DNA from: VAZQ01 sp963744275
GTDB taxonomy: Bacteria > Pseudomonadota > Alphaproteobacteria > Rhizobiales > Xanthobacteraceae
Direction: 5' to 3'
Length of the DNA: 64,000 nt
Assembly: GCA_963744275.1 (NCBI GenBank)
Contig: CAVUSX010000021.1
Location: 821,333-885,332 of the forward strand
Numbering within the stretch: the first letter of the stretch is position 1; each line of letters starts with the position of its first letter. Position numbers and translations under genes: made by a program. The notes below the pieces were generated by a model. That model saw only the letters and a list, made by a program, of their open reading frames with translations, had not been told where the DNA came from and did not search any database. This document shows positions 39,952-52,100 of this stretch, in pieces.

Positions 39952-40716
39952 ATGTCGGATTTCGACCGGAACTACGCGACGGCTGCGCGCGGCGTCGGCG
40001 CGGGCCGGGCCGTTGCGATCGATGCAGGCCTGCGCGCCTACATGATCCGCGTCTACAACTACATGGCCATGGGCGTCGGTCTCACCGGCGTCGTTTCCTG
40101 GCTCACCTTCCAGGCCGCGGTGATGACCAATGCGGCCGGCAACATCGTCGGACTGACACCGTTCGGCCAGGCCATTTTCGGCGGACCGGCGGTGATCGTC
40201 CTGATGCTGGGAACGTTCGGGCTGGTGATGTTCATCAGCTTCCGCATCCAGCACCTGCAACCCGCGACCGCCCTGACCTTGTTCCTGGCCTACGCGGCGC
40301 TGCTGGGCTTGATGCTGTCGTCCGTGTTCCTGGCCTATACGGGCGCCTCGGTGACGCGGGTGTTCTTCGTCTCGGCGGCATCGTTCGGCGCCTTGAGCCT
40401 GTACGGCTATACGACGCAGCGCGACCTGTCGCCGATCGGGTCGTTCCTGATCATGGGCATGTTCGGCGTGTTCATCGCGATGCTGGTCAACATCTTCCTC
40501 AAGAGCACGGGGCTCGATTTCGTGATCTCCGGCATCGGGGTCCTGGTGTTCGCCGGCATGACCGCCTGGGACACCCAGCGGATCAAGGAGATGTACAGCG
40601 TCAATGACGACGGCACGCTGGCGGGCCGCAAGGCCGTGATGGGGGCGCTGCGGCTCTATCTCGACTTCATCAACCTGTTCCTGTTCCTGCTCCGGTTCCT
40701 CGGCGACCGGCGCTGA
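39952..40716 (+). CDS. Bax inhibitor-1/YccA family membrane protein
   Basis: An intact 254-residue protein with about seven hydrophobic helices. The N-terminus has YMIRVYNYMAMGVGLTGVVS. A middle segment reads FFVSAASFGALSLYGYTTQR and the C-terminal family signature reads FAGMTAWDTQRIKEMYS followed by GALRLYLDFINLFLFLLRFL. The aspartates in AWDTQ and YLDFI form the pH-sensing pair of this family. It has GAGAGGGAATTCC before the ATG as ribosome-binding site. Usually described as a calcium-leak channel or a partner of FtsH; role in this organism not shown. A strong hairpin follows. Confidence 0.92.
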   Translation: MSDFDRNYATAARGVGAGRAVAIDAGLRAYMIRVYNYMAMGVGLTGVVSWLTFQAAVMTNAAGNIVGLTPFGQAIFGGPAVIVLMLGTFGLVMFISFRIQHLQPATALTLFLAYAALLGLMLSSVFLAYTGASVTRVFFVSAASFGALSLYGYTTQRDLSPIGSFLIMGMFGVFIAMLVNIFLKSTGLDFVISGIGVLVFAGMTAWDTQRIKEMYSVNDDGTLAGRKAVMGALRLYLDFINLFLFLLRFLGDRR

Positions 40717-40750
40717 TCGGAATAGATTGACGGATTGATCCTCGAAAATG

Positions 40751-40779
40751 CTGCGCCCCGGCCATGAGCCGGGGCGCAG
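40751..40779 (+). terminator. transcription terminator after Bax inhibitor-1 gene
   Basis: A perfect 12 bp GC-rich stem (CTGCGCCCCGGC with GCCGGGGCGCAG) around a five-base loop lies 35 bp after the stop at 40716, followed by TCGTTT. It also separates this gene from the convergent DUF2794 gene ending at 40815, so it may serve both. Confidence 0.7.
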
Positions 40780-40814
40780 TCGTTTGGACAAGTCGCGCCG
40801 CTTGGCGGTGACGA

Positions 40815-41300
40815 TCAGCCGGCGACGACGCTCAGCGACTTGTCGATCGCCCGCAGCACGCGGTCGAGCTCCTGGCCGCGGCGAATGATCAGGCCGGTCG
40901 CCGAGATCAAGCTGTAGGTGCCCTGCCGGCGCGCGAGCCGCGGATTCTTCTCGATGCGGTAGAGCGGCATCTCGCAGGCGCGGCGAAAGACGGAAAAGAC
41001 CGCCCGGTCCTTCAAGAAATCGATGGCGTAATCGCGCCACTCGCCGGCCGCGACCTTGCGGCCATAGAGCCCGAACAACCGGTTGAGCTCGGCGCGGTCG
41101 AAGGTGACTTGGCTCGCGGAGATTGGGCTTAAGGTGCCGGGGCTCGAATAAGCATGACCCGATTTGACCCCACTCGACTTGACCTGACTTGATTTGTCTT
41201 GGATGGAAGCGGCCTTGCCGGCGGGGACGAGGGGCGCAAGGCCCACCACCACGTCCCCGCGGAACTGGCTGGGTTCGCTGTCGCCTGGACCAAGACTCAT
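40815..41300 (-). CDS. DUF2794 family protein
   Basis: A 161-residue protein of the alphaproteobacterial DUF2794 family, function unknown. The conserved part is FDRAELNRLFGLYGRKVAAG, EWRDYAIDFLKDRAVFSVFR, RRACEMPLYRIEKNPRLARR and the closing GLIIRRGQELDRVLRAIDKS. The ATG at 41300 gives MSLGPGDSEPSQFRGDVVVG and a variable low-complexity segment rich in SSQVKS before the domain. It occurs next to acnA and DUF1223 in rhizobia, as here. Confidence 0.85.
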   Translation of the reverse strand: MSLGPGDSEPSQFRGDVVVGLAPLVPAGKAASIQDKSSQVKSSGVKSGHAYSSPGTLSPISASQVTFDRAELNRLFGLYGRKVAAGEWRDYAIDFLKDRAVFSVFRRACEMPLYRIEKNPRLARRQGTYSLISATGLIIRRGQELDRVLRAIDKSLSVVAG

Positions 41301-41618
41301 GCGGCGCCTCCTTCCAAATATGACCGTGGTTTGACGGATGATTGCGCCGTACGGGCGCGCCGGCAAGAGGCAGGATCGACATCGATGCCGCAGCCGCGCC
41401 GAGGCGCCCATCCCCGGTTACCACGCAGCCTCACGGATTCTTCAATAACATCATAATGCTGCCCGAATTCGGACAAGCGCGCGCCAAGCTGGAATGCGAC
41501 AAACGCCGTCGTTGCCTCAGGGCCCGGTCTGCCTTCGAGCACCGGATTCCTCAGCCCCCAGCCCCCCGGGGTTTGGAGCAGATCGGGCCCGAGAATTTCG
41601 CTGAAGATGCTCTTGCGC

Positions 41619-41644
41619 GCCGGCCCTGAGTGGCCGGCTTTTTT
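41619..41644 (+). terminator. orphan Rho-independent terminator on plus strand
   Basis: Stem GCCGGCC, a six-base loop CTGAGT, stem GGCCGGC, then six T residues (41639-41644): a canonical intrinsic terminator. Both flanking genes are on the minus strand, so it would end a plus-strand transcript with no recognised gene, possibly a small RNA. Confidence 0.6.
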
Positions 41645-41718
41645 GTTGCCTAATTCGGCTTTTGTTGCCGGCTTCGCATTTTGTGGCCGGCTTCGCCTCT
41701 TGGCACGCACTCTCAGTT

Positions 41719-41761
41719 GTCATGGCCGGACCTGTTCGGTGACCATAAGTCCGGCCATGAC
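41719..41761 (-). terminator. inverted repeat after DUF1223 gene
   Basis: Perfect 13 bp arms, GTCATGGCCGGAC and GTCCGGCCATGAC, are separated by 17 bases and extend imperfectly outward. The element lies 30 bp after the DUF1223 stop on the minus strand, where a terminator is expected. There is no T-run. Confidence 0.5.
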
Positions 41762-41790
41762 ACTGAGCAGGTGGCTACGACAACGGAAAT

Positions 41791-42531
41791 TCAGTGCAGT
41801 GCCGTGACGGCGGCGCCGTACATCGCGCTCGGCTTGTCGACGGTGCCGCTCTGCACCATCACGGCCGCCTCGTCGACGCCTTCCTCGAATTCCTGGGTCG
41901 GCATGCTCCAGGTCTCGGCCTTGCCGGTCCAGGAGCCGAGCTTCACCCAATGCTGCGCCACGTTGTGGTAGGTGATGGTCTTGCCGCGGTTCTCGCCCCG
42001 CCCGATGGCGACCGTGGCGGCCTTGATCAGCCCGCAAATCCACACCTCCGCGAGCGAATGCGTCTCGCTGCCGCCGCCCGGCACGCTGACCATGAGGCGG
42101 CCGTCGGCGATCGTCATGGTTACCGGCAACGACAGTGTCATCCCGTTCTTGTGGCTCGCCGCGATCGCGGCCTCGATCGCCTCCCTGTCGCTTCCCAGCG
42201 CGTGCAGGCTGCCGTTCACCACCACCTGCGGGGTGTAGACCTCGCGGTCGCCGCGCACACGCGAATAGGCCCGCTGGCGGGCTGAATTGCGCGGATCCGC
42301 CAGCGTGTCCTTCCACCCCAGATAATCCCAATAGTCGATCGGCAGGCTGATCGGGATGAGGGTCGGATCCGTGATGAATTGGCTGAGCAGCTTGTCGGCC
42401 GGGGGACAGGATGAGCAGCCCTGCGAGGTGAACAGCTCGATGACGGCGCGCGGCTCGGCGTCCGCGTATGAGGAAATTGCAGCTGAACCGCACGCGACCA
42501 CGATCGCGCATGCCAAGCAATCACGCACCAT
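41791..42531 (-). CDS. DUF1223 thioredoxin-like secreted protein
   Basis: An intact protein of about 246 residues. From the ATG at 42531 it starts MVRDCLACAIVVACGSAAIS with a signal peptide ending near YADA. The DUF1223 domain follows: VIELFTSQGCSSCPPADKLL, with a CxxC like that of thioredoxin-fold proteins, then PIDYWDYLGWKDTLADP and YTPQVVVNGSLHALGS. The domain fits a periplasmic redox or metal-related role, not established. Six codons upstream another ATG (42549) is possible. Adjacent to acnA in rhizobia, as here. Confidence 0.87.
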   Translation of the reverse strand: MVRDCLACAIVVACGSAAISSYADAEPRAVIELFTSQGCSSCPPADKLLSQFITDPTLIPISLPIDYWDYLGWKDTLADPRNSARQRAYSRVRGDREVYTPQVVVNGSLHALGSDREAIEAAIAASHKNGMTLSLPVTMTIADGRLMVSVPGGGSETHSLAEVWICGLIKAATVAIGRGENRGKTITYHNVAQHWVKLGSWTGKAETWSMPTQEFEEGVDEAAVMVQSGTVDKPSAMYGAAVTALH

Positions 42532-42766
42532 GTCGACCCTCCCGGCCACCGACTTCAGATTTCACACGCGAAGCTTCCCAGCGCAGGCGCGCCGACCCGC
42601 CACCAGGGCGCAGATGAAACCAGCACATGAAACCAAAGTCGAGCTAGCCCCGGCATCGGTGGGCTCCTCCCACGGTACCCACCGGTTGCGCAGAGTGATA
42701 GTCGGGCCCGCGATCACCCGCCACTCACTTCGAGGTGAGGCGGCGGCGCGGGCCGACCAAACGGCG

Positions 42767-45475
<2,709 letters not shown>

Positions 45476-45815
45476 TTTCTTTGATCCCCCATCCGACCGG
45501 ATTGAAGCCGTTCCTGCACCACGCCCCTTTGCGCGGTACCATGATACCAGCACGCCCCTGTAATCGCCGGCCGCGATCTCCGCGAGGGTTGCGCCAAAAT
45601 AACCCCGGATGGTTCTGGCTTATAAGTTCTTTTTTCCCCGGGTTCCAGATAATCAACACTTGTCAACGCCATGGCGGGCAGATCGGGAGCCGTCAGCGGT
45701 CTTTCGGGGATGCGGCCGGGGCGAAGCGGGTCGGCGCTGCCGGCTTGGCCACATGTTTTCTCTCCGATCTCCGGGATGGGCCGGGCTCGGACCTTGAGGC
45801 TGGCAGGGGCTTCTG
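45476..45815. other. divergent promoter region of acnA and ccmA
   Basis: This 340 bp gap has no convincing gene. An AT-richer patch at 45600-45670 contains TTGACA on the minus strand (45661-45666 as TGTCAA), a candidate -35 for acnA, but no good -10 at the right distance was found. Nothing else was recognised. Confidence 0.35.
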
Positions 45816-46418
45816 ATGCGCCTATTGGGGTCGGATCTGGCCTGTTTCCGGGGGGGCCGGCAAGTCTTTGCAGGCCTGAGCTTCACGGTCGCGGCCGGGG
45901 AGGCCTTGGTGGTGCTGGGCCCCAATGGGGTCGGCAAATCCTCGCTGCTGCGGCTCCTGGCCGGGCTGGTGCCGCGCTCCGGTGGCGCGCTCGACCTGGA
46001 GGGCGGGGATCCGGAGCTCACCATCGGGGAGCAGACCCATTATCTGGGCCACCAGGATGCCCTCAAGCCTTCGCTCACGGTGGCCGAGAACCTCGCCTTC
46101 TGGTCGGACTTTCTGGGCAGCCGCGCAGGCGCGCCGGCCGCGCTGGCGGCGGTCGGCCTCGATGGCATCGCACAATTGCCGGCCGCCTATCTGTCGGCCG
46201 GGCAACGGCGGCGCCTCTCGCTCGCCCGGCTGGTCGCCATCAAGCGGCCGATCTGGCTGCTCGACGAACCGACCACCGCGCTCGACACCGCCGCCCAGGC
46301 TCGCCTTGCGGGCTTCATGGGAGCGCATCTGGCCGGCGGCGGCCTCATCGTGGCGGCCGCCCACGGCCCGATCGGGCTCGCGGCCACCAAGGAGCTGAGA
46401 TTGGGAGACCCACGTTGA
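45816..46418 (+). CDS. ccmA: haem exporter ATP-binding protein CcmA
   Basis: An intact 200-residue ATPase of the CcmABCD complex, which frees haem-loaded CcmE for cytochrome c maturation. Walker A VVLGPNGVGKSSLLRLLAG, signature AYLSAGQRRRLSLARLV, Walker B PIWLLDEPTTALDTAA and the His in VAAAHGPIGLAATKELRL are visible. Short length and the LSAGQRRR signature are characteristic of CcmA. First gene of ccmABCDG. Confidence 0.93.
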   Translation: MRLLGSDLACFRGGRQVFAGLSFTVAAGEALVVLGPNGVGKSSLLRLLAGLVPRSGGALDLEGGDPELTIGEQTHYLGHQDALKPSLTVAENLAFWSDFLGSRAGAPAALAAVGLDGIAQLPAAYLSAGQRRRLSLARLVAIKRPIWLLDEPTTALDTAAQARLAGFMGAHLAGGGLIVAAAHGPIGLAATKELRLGDPR

Positions 46419-46458
46419 GCATGGATTCAGCGAGCCCCCGCCGGCCGCGAGGTTCGCG

Positions 46459-47128
46459 ATGAGCCCGCTTGCGGCTCTGTTCCTGCGCGACTTTCGGCTC
46501 GCCATCCGGGTCGGTGGCGGCGCCTTGATCGGGGTGCTGTTCTTTCTGATCGTGGTCACCCTGGTGCCGTTCGCCATGGGGCCGGACCTGGCGCTGCTGG
46601 GGCGCGTCGGCCCCGCGATCCTGTGGATCGGCGCGCTGCTGGCGAGCCTGCTCACCCTCGACCGGCTGCTGGCGATCGATCACGAGGACGGCTCGCTCGA
46701 CCTCATCCTGACCGCCCCGGTGGCGCTCGAGCTCACCGTCGGCGGTCAAGGGGGTCGCCCATTGGCTGACCACCGGCCTGCCTTTGGTGATCGCCACGCC
46801 GCTGCTCGGCTTGCTGCTCAACCTCGCGCCCGCCGCCACCGGGGCGGTCGCCCTCACCCTCCTGGTCGGCACCCCGGCCCTGACCTTCATCGGCCTGATC
46901 GGGGCCGCCATCACGGTGGCGCTGCGCCGCGGCGGGCTCCTGGTCGCGGTCCTGGTGCTGCCGCTGACCATCCCGGTGCTGATCTTCGGGGTGGCGGCCT
47001 CCAATGCCGCCATCGTGGGGCCGGTGCGGTTCGGGACGCCGTTCAGCATCCTGTGCGGGCTCGCCTTGATGAGCATCGTGGTCGGCATCTTCGCGGCCGC
47101 TGCGGCGCTACGACACGCCATGGAGTGA
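46459..47128 (+). CDS. ccmB: haem exporter membrane protein CcmB (frameshifted)
   Basis: An integral membrane protein of about 222 residues with six hydrophobic helices. It starts MSPLAALFLRDFRLAIRVGG; the block LLTLDRLLAIDHEDGSLDLI is diagnostic of CcmB. One base shift near 46745 (GGGGGTCGCC run) joins the frame KGVAHWLTTGLPLVIATPLL, then continues through FGVAASNAAIVGPVRFG to the TGA at 47128. Order after ccmA is canonical. Confidence 0.92.
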
Positions 47129-47225
47129 AGGCCGCCCCATTGAACGGCCCGGGCCCGAAAGCCATGCTGTTGACACACCGGCATCGAAAGCACATTCGGA
47201 TGGGCGAACCCGGGAGCACTTCGCC

Positions 47226-47960
47226 ATGGCCCTGATCGATCTCGCCAACCCGACGCGCTTTCGCGCGCTCGTCGAGCGCGTGCTGCCCTGGCTCGGCGCC
47301 GCGACCGTGGTGGCGTTCGCTTTCGGGCTGGAGCGCAGCTATTTCGCGCCCGACGACTATCAGCAAGGCGCCACCGTCAAGATCATGTTCATCCACGTGC
47401 CGGCCGCCTGGCTCGGCATGATGGCCTGGGGATTGATGAGCCTGGCGGCGCTCGGCACGCTGGTGTGGCGCCATCCTTTGGCCGACGTCGCCGCCAAGAC
47501 GGCGGCCCCGCTCGGCGCCGCCTTCACGCTGCTCTGCCTGGTCACCGGATCGCTCTGGGGCCGCCCGATGTGGGGCACCTATTGGGTCTGGGACGCGCGG
47601 CTCACCTCCGAGCTGGTGCTGTTTCTGATGTATCTCGGCGTGATCGCGCTGTGGCGCACCATCGATGATCCGGGCCGCGCCGCGCGCGCCGCCGCGGTGC
47701 TCACCCTGGTCGGGGCGCTTGATCTGCCGATCATCAAATTCTCGGTCGACTGGTGGAACACGCTGCATCAGCCGGCCTCGGTGTTCCGGGTCGGCGGCTC
47801 GACCATCGATGCCACGCTGCTGATCCCGCTGTTCATCATGGCGCTCGCCTTCACGCTTCTGTTCTTCACCTTGCATCTGGCCGCCATGCGCAACGAGATC
47901 ATGCGCCGGCGCGTGCGCACGCTGTCGATCATGCAGGCCGATGCGGCGGGCGGACATTGA
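47226..47960 (+). CDS. ccmC: haem transporter CcmC
   Basis: An intact 244-residue membrane protein that loads haem onto CcmE. The tryptophan-rich periplasmic signature GTYWVWDARLTSELVLFLMY is near residue 118. The two haem-ligating histidines are in MFIHVPAAWLGMMAWG and VDWWNTLHQPASVFR. Six helices are visible. The start MALIDLANPTRFRALVERVL is at 47226. Confidence 0.95.
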   Translation: MALIDLANPTRFRALVERVLPWLGAATVVAFAFGLERSYFAPDDYQQGATVKIMFIHVPAAWLGMMAWGLMSLAALGTLVWRHPLADVAAKTAAPLGAAFTLLCLVTGSLWGRPMWGTYWVWDARLTSELVLFLMYLGVIALWRTIDDPGRAARAAAVLTLVGALDLPIIKFSVDWWNTLHQPASVFRVGGSTIDATLLIPLFIMALAFTLLFFTLHLAAMRNEIMRRRVRTLSIMQADAAGGH

Positions 47961-47962
47961 TC

Positions 47963-48180
47963 ATGGATCTTGCTGTGGACATTGTCGATCTGGGCCCCAT
48001 GCCGGTTTCATCGAGATCGCCTATGGGTTCGCGGCCCTGATCGTCACCCTCATGATCGTTTGGATCGTGGTCGATCATCGGCGGCAGACCCGCACGCTCG
48101 CCGAGCTCGAGGCGCGCGGCGTGACGCGCCGGTCGGAACGCGCCGCGGGCTTGCCGGGAGAAAGCATGCCGGGGACGTGA
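47963..48180 (+). CDS. ccmD: haem exporter protein CcmD (frameshifted)
   Basis: A short single-helix protein of about 72 residues that keeps CcmC associated with the haem chaperone. It starts MDLAVDIVDLGP at 47963; a missing C in the run GGGCCCCATGCC near 48000 shifts the frame. After restoring it the sequence continues HAGFIEIAYGFAALIVTLMI, then VVDHRRQTRTLAELEARGVT, the CcmD signature. The gene lies two bases after ccmC. Confidence 0.88.
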
Positions 48181-48281
48181 TCGCGACGCGTCCTGATCGT
48201 GAACAGACGTGATCGCAAAGGCACTTGATCGGCCGCTCGAACCCGGGTTTGGTCGGAAAGCACGACAAGAGGCATTTCACC

Positions 48282-48881
48282 GTGGCTACAGCCGCAGCTG
48301 AGGATACCGCAAAGATCGGACGCCGCCGGTTGGCGGTGCTGGTTCCGCTGGCCCTTTTCCTGGGCCTGGCGGGGCTGTTCGTCATCCGGCTCTATGCCGG
48401 CGATCCCTCGACGATCCCCTCCGCCCTGATCGGCCATCCGGCGCCGCAGACCGCGCTGCCGCCGGTCGCCGGACTGGTGCGCGACGGCACGCCGGTGCCG
48501 GGCCTCGACCCCAGCGCATTCCTGGGCGGGGTCTCGGTCCTCAACGTGTGGGCCTCGTGGTGCATACCTTGCCACGACGAGGCGCCGCTCCTGGTGCAGC
48601 TCGCGCGGGACAAGCGCATCCGCGTGGTCGGCATCAACTACAAGGACCAGGCCGACAATGCGCGGCGATTTCTCGGCCGCTACGGCGATCCGTTCGCGGC
48701 CAACGGGGCCGACGAGAACGGACGTGCCGCCATCGAATGGGGCGTCTACGGCGTGCCGGAGACCTTCGTGGTGGGCCGCGACGCCCATATCGCCTACAAG
48801 CTGATCGGTCCGGTCACGCCCGAAAATCTCGAGGCGGTGCTCAAGCCGGAGATCGAGAAGGCCATCGCGGCCGGCGGCTGA
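48282..48881 (+). CDS. ccmG: cytochrome c maturation thioredoxin CcmG/DsbE
   Basis: A membrane-anchored thioredoxin of 199 residues that reduces apocytochrome c. From the GTG at 48282 (AGAGG nine bases upstream) a short cytosolic part is followed by one transmembrane helix (LAVLVPLALFLGLAGLFVIR) and the domain with VLNVWASWCIPCHDEAPLLV, whose CxxC is the active site. VYGVPETFVVGRDAHIAYKL is the DsbE-type cis-proline loop and strand. An alternative ATG at 48225 adds 19 residues. ccmE, ccmF and ccmH are not in this window. Confidence 0.92.
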   Translation: MATAAAEDTAKIGRRRLAVLVPLALFLGLAGLFVIRLYAGDPSTIPSALIGHPAPQTALPPVAGLVRDGTPVPGLDPSAFLGGVSVLNVWASWCIPCHDEAPLLVQLARDKRIRVVGINYKDQADNARRFLGRYGDPFAANGADENGRAAIEWGVYGVPETFVVGRDAHIAYKLIGPVTPENLEAVLKPEIEKAIAAGG

Positions 48882-48891
48882 GCCTCGAGGC

Positions 48892-49495
48892 CTATTCGGC
48901 GATCTGGGCGGGCTCCGCCGGCGCCGCTTCGGGCGCGGCGTATTTTTCCAGGAGCGGATACTGCAAGGCGGCGAACAGGAAGGTCAGCGGCACCACGCCG
49001 AAGACCTTGAAGTCGACCCAGATATTGGTCGTCTGCGTGCGCCACACGATCTCGTTGAGCACCGCGAGCGCCAGGAAGAACAGCGCCCAGCGCAGCGTCA
49101 GCCGGCGCCAGCCTTCCTCGGTCAGGTGGAACACGGAATCGAACACGATCCCGAGCAGCGACTTGCCGAAGGCGAGCCCGACCAGCAGCACGCCCCCGAA
49201 CAGCACGTAGATGATGGTCGGCTTGACCTTGATGAAGAGCTCGTCATGCAGCACCAGCGTGAGGGTGCCGAACACCACCACCACGACCGCGGTGACCAGC
49301 GGCATGATCGGCAGATGCCGGGTGAGCGCATAGGAGACCGCGAGCGCGATCACGATGGCGGCCATGAACGCGCCGGTCGCCGCAAAGATGCCGAAGCGCG
49401 AATTGGCGCCGAAGAAAACCAGCAGCGGCCCGAGGTCGAGCACGAGCTTGAGGGCCGGATTGAGCTGGGGCTTGCGGGGTCGGCTGGCTGGTCAT
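48892..49495 (-). CDS. yciB: inner membrane septation protein A (YciB/IspZ family, frameshifted)
   Basis: A membrane protein of about 200 residues with five to six helices. The conserved N-terminus is LDLGPLLVFFGANSRFGIFA and the C-terminal half has FRHLTEEGWRRLTLRWA-like sequence (seen here as FHLTEEGWRRLTLRWALFFL) and WRTQTTNIWVDFKVFGVVPL. The start MTSQPT at 49495 joins this after a shift near 49470 in the CCGCAAGCCCC run. The family is implicated in septation and envelope maintenance. It lies convergent to ccmG, a normal rhizobial position. Confidence 0.88.
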
Positions 49496-49577
49496 GAGCG
49501 GGATTTAGCGCGATCCGGCGGCCTTGTCATCGGCTCAATCGTCGCTGGCGGGTCGGGAGCCCCGAAGATTCGCGCCG

Positions 49578-50502
49578 TCAGGTCTCGAACCCCGCGATGG
49601 CGCGGGCGAAATCCTTCGCCTGAAACGGCGCCAGATCGTCGATGCCTTCGCCGACCCCGATGAAATGCACCGGCAGCGCGTGCTTGGCCGCGATGGCGGC
49701 GAGAATCCCGCCGCGCGCGGTGCCGTCGAGCTTGGTCATGGCGAGCCCGGTGACGCCGGCGATCCGGTGGAAGATCTCGACCTGCGACAATGCGTTCTGC
49801 CCGACGGTGGCGTCGAGCACGAGGAGGACCGCGTGCGGGGCGGCCGGATCGATCTTTTTCAGGACCCGCACCATCTTGTGCAGTTCCTCCATCAGCACCG
49901 CCTTGTTCTGCAGGCGGCCGGCGGTATCGATCAGGAGCACGTCGGCGTGCTCGGCGGCGCGCGGTCTCGAACGCCTCGAAGGCGAGGCTCGCCGCGTCGG
50001 AGCCGGCGGCACGCGCGATGACGTGCGCATGGGCGCGCGTGCCCCAGATCTTGAGCTGATCGATGGCGGCGGCCCGGAAGGTATCGCCGGCCGCCAGCAC
50101 CACCTTGCGGCCCTCGGCGTGAAACTGCGCCGCCAGCTTGCCGATGGTGGTGGTCTTGCCCGAGCCGTTGACCCCGACCACCAGGATGGTGAACGGCCGC
50201 TCCGCGCCCACCACCAGCGGCTTGGCGACCGGCGTGAGCACCTTCTCGACCTCGCTCGCCAGCACCGCCTTGACCTCGTCGGCCGTGATCGTCTTGTCGT
50301 AGCGCCCCTCCCCGATCGCGGCCGCGATCTTGGCCGCGAGCTCGACGCCGAGATCGGCGCGGATCAGCACCTCCTCGATCTCCTCCAGCATGGCGGCATC
50401 GAGCTTGCGCTTGGAGGCGAGATCCGAGATGGCGCCCGCGATGGCGGCGGAGGTGCGCTTGAGCCCGCCGTTGAGCCGCTGCCACCAATTCTGCGCTGCC
50501 AT
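49578..50502 (-). CDS. ftsY: signal recognition particle receptor FtsY (frameshifted)
   Basis: The SRP receptor GTPase, about 308 residues, delivering ribosomes to the membrane. The N domain starts MAAQNWWQRLNGGLKRTSAA at 50502; the acidic A domain of E. coli FtsY is absent, as common in Alphaproteobacteria. G1 is VVGVNGSGKTTTIGKLAAQF, followed by VVLAAGDTFRAAAIDQLKIW, DVLLIDTAGRLQNKAVLMEE and the G4/closing parts LAMTKLDGTARGG and PVHFIGVGEGIDDLAPF. One shift near 49965 in GCGGCGCGCGG is needed. Essential gene, so error is likely. Confidence 0.94.
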
Positions 50503-50628
50503 CGGGTGATCTTTCAGGTGCACTGGGGGAGCGGACGGCGGAGCTGCCGCGGGATTCCCTTGCCTCGACCCGAAAGGGAGAGTGAAAGGGGGTGAGACAA
50601 CGAGAGGGGCCGTGATAGCGGTTTCACC

Positions 50629-51355
50629 ATGACACCGGAAGAGATGGTGGGTCGGCTCATCTATCGCGATGCCCTGATGCTGGTGATCGACAAGCCGGCC
50701 GGCATGGCGGTGCATCGCGGCCCCAAGGGCGGCGAGAGCCTGGAGGATCATTTCGATGCGCTGCGCTTCGGGCTGCCGCGCGCACCGGCGCTCGCGCATC
50801 GGCTCGACCGCGACACCTCCGGCTGCCTGGCGCTCGGCCGCCATCGCAAGGCGCTGGCCGAGCTCGGCCGGCTGTTCAAGAGCGGCGCCATCGGCAAGAC
50901 CTATTGGGCGGTGGTCGAAGGCGGCCCGCCGCAGGACGAGGGCCGCATCGACCTGGCGCTCGGCCGCCTGGACGACACCCGCGGCTGGTGGATGAAGCCC
51001 GATCCGCACGGCCAGCCGGCCGCGACCGCCTGGAAGGTGATGGGGCGCTCGCCGGGTTCGGCCGCTGGGGCGAGCTGGAACTTGACTTGGCTCGCGCTCG
51101 AGCCGCTGACCGGCCGCACCCATCAGCTGCGGGTGCACTGCGCCGCCATGGGCTGGCCGATCGTGGGCGACCCGATCTACGGCACGGCGCCCGCGCGCCG
51201 GCGGGCCGCCGTTGCAGCTCCACTCACGCGAGATCGTGGTGCCGCTCTACAAGAAACGCGAGCCCATCCGGGTGACCGCGCCGGTGCCGCCCCACATGGC
51301 GGAGCGGCTGCAGGCGTGCGGGTGGACGCAGGAAGAACTGGCGCCGGTCGCGTAG
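50629..51355 (+). CDS. RluA-family RNA pseudouridine synthase (frameshifted)
   Basis: An enzyme of about 242 residues that converts uridine to pseudouridine in rRNA or tRNA. The catalytic aspartate is in LAHRLDRDTSGCLALGRH, preceded by VIDKPAGMAVHRGP, and the third motif is EPLTGRTHQLRVHCAAMG followed by PIVGDPIYG. A shift near 51205 restores the C-terminus LQLHSREIVVPLYKKREPIR to the TAG at 51353-51355. No S4 domain is present, so the target cannot be assigned among RluA subfamilies. It is divergent from ftsY. Confidence 0.88.
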
Positions 51356-51371
51356 CCCGTCTTCGACGGGC
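51355..51371. terminator. hairpin between convergent genes
   Basis: Stem GCCCGTC, loop TTC, stem GACGGGC immediately after the pseudouridine synthase stop and 30 bp from the end of the convergent PPOX-type gene. No T-run. Confidence 0.4.
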
Positions 51372-51400
51372 CATGGGGCGCCCCTACGAGCACAATTCTT

Positions 51401-52028
51401 TCAATACAGCTTCGCCATGGTGCGCTCGAGCTGGCCGCGGTCGTGCTCGGCGCCGCCCAGGCGGCCGGCCGTTTGGGCGGCCAGGATCGCGCCGGTGGTC
51501 GGCAGGCGCGTGCGATCCACATGGCGGGCCGGGTCCCACAGCTTCGAGCGCACGATCGCCTTGGTGCATTGATAGAACACGCGCTCGACCGTGATCACGA
51601 TCACGCAGCACGGCGGCTTGCCGTTGACCGCAAAGCCCGCCAGCAGGTCCGGATCGATCGAGAGCGCGGCGCGTGCCGATGACCCGGATGGTCTCGCCGA
51701 TGCCGGGGATCAGGAACAGAAGGGCGACGCGCGGATCGCGCATGATGTTGCGCAGGCTGTCGATCCGGTTGTTGCCGCGGCGGTCCGGCACCATGAGGGT
51801 CTTGGGGTCGGCCACCCGCACGAAGCCCGGCGCGTCGCCGCGCGGCGAGCAATCGAGCCCGTCGGGACCGCCGGTCGCCAGCGCAAAGAACGGCGCCGCC
51901 TCGATGAAGGCGCGGTAGTGATCGCTGACGTGATCGATCTCCTTGGCGACCGAGACATCCGATGGCGCTTCGTAGAGGCCCAGGAGCTGGTCCATCGTGG
52001 TGACGAACTTTCCGTTGGGGGTGGCCAT
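51401..52028 (-). CDS. pyridoxamine 5'-phosphate oxidase-fold protein (frameshifted)
   Basis: An FMN-binding split-barrel protein of about 209 residues, of the subfamily known as PPOX FMN DR2398-like. It starts MATPNGKFVTTMDQLLGLYE at 52028. Typical blocks are FFALATGGPDGLDCSPRGDA, VRVADPKTLMVPDRRGNNRI and DPRVALLFLIPGIGETIRVI. After a shift near 51675 comes VERVFYQCTKAIVRSKLWDP. The family is annotated from sequence as flavin-dependent oxidoreductases, with no known substrate. It lies between ftsY and mtaB, an insertion in the usual rhizobial order. Confidence 0.82.
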
Positions 52029-52100
52029 GGGGGTTCTCCGCGTTTCAGGGCTCAACTGATATCCCTACACGTTTTCGTATTTGGAGGTCCCGCTCCGAGT

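Larger units (their letters stand above)
41301..41790. other. intergenic region with two inverted repeats
   Basis: This 490 bp gap between DUF2794 and DUF1223 holds the two hairpins listed separately and short imperfect repeats of GCCGGCTT at 41635-41700. Open frames on both strands cross it, but none resembles a known protein. A plus-strand small RNA ending at the terminator at 41619-41644 is possible. Confidence 0.4.

Noticed and set aside
41297..41710. A 137-codon minus-strand frame between DUF2794 and DUF1223.
   Set aside because: It runs into the DUF2794 start region in another frame, has no recognisable domain, and crosses a strong terminator structure and short repeats.
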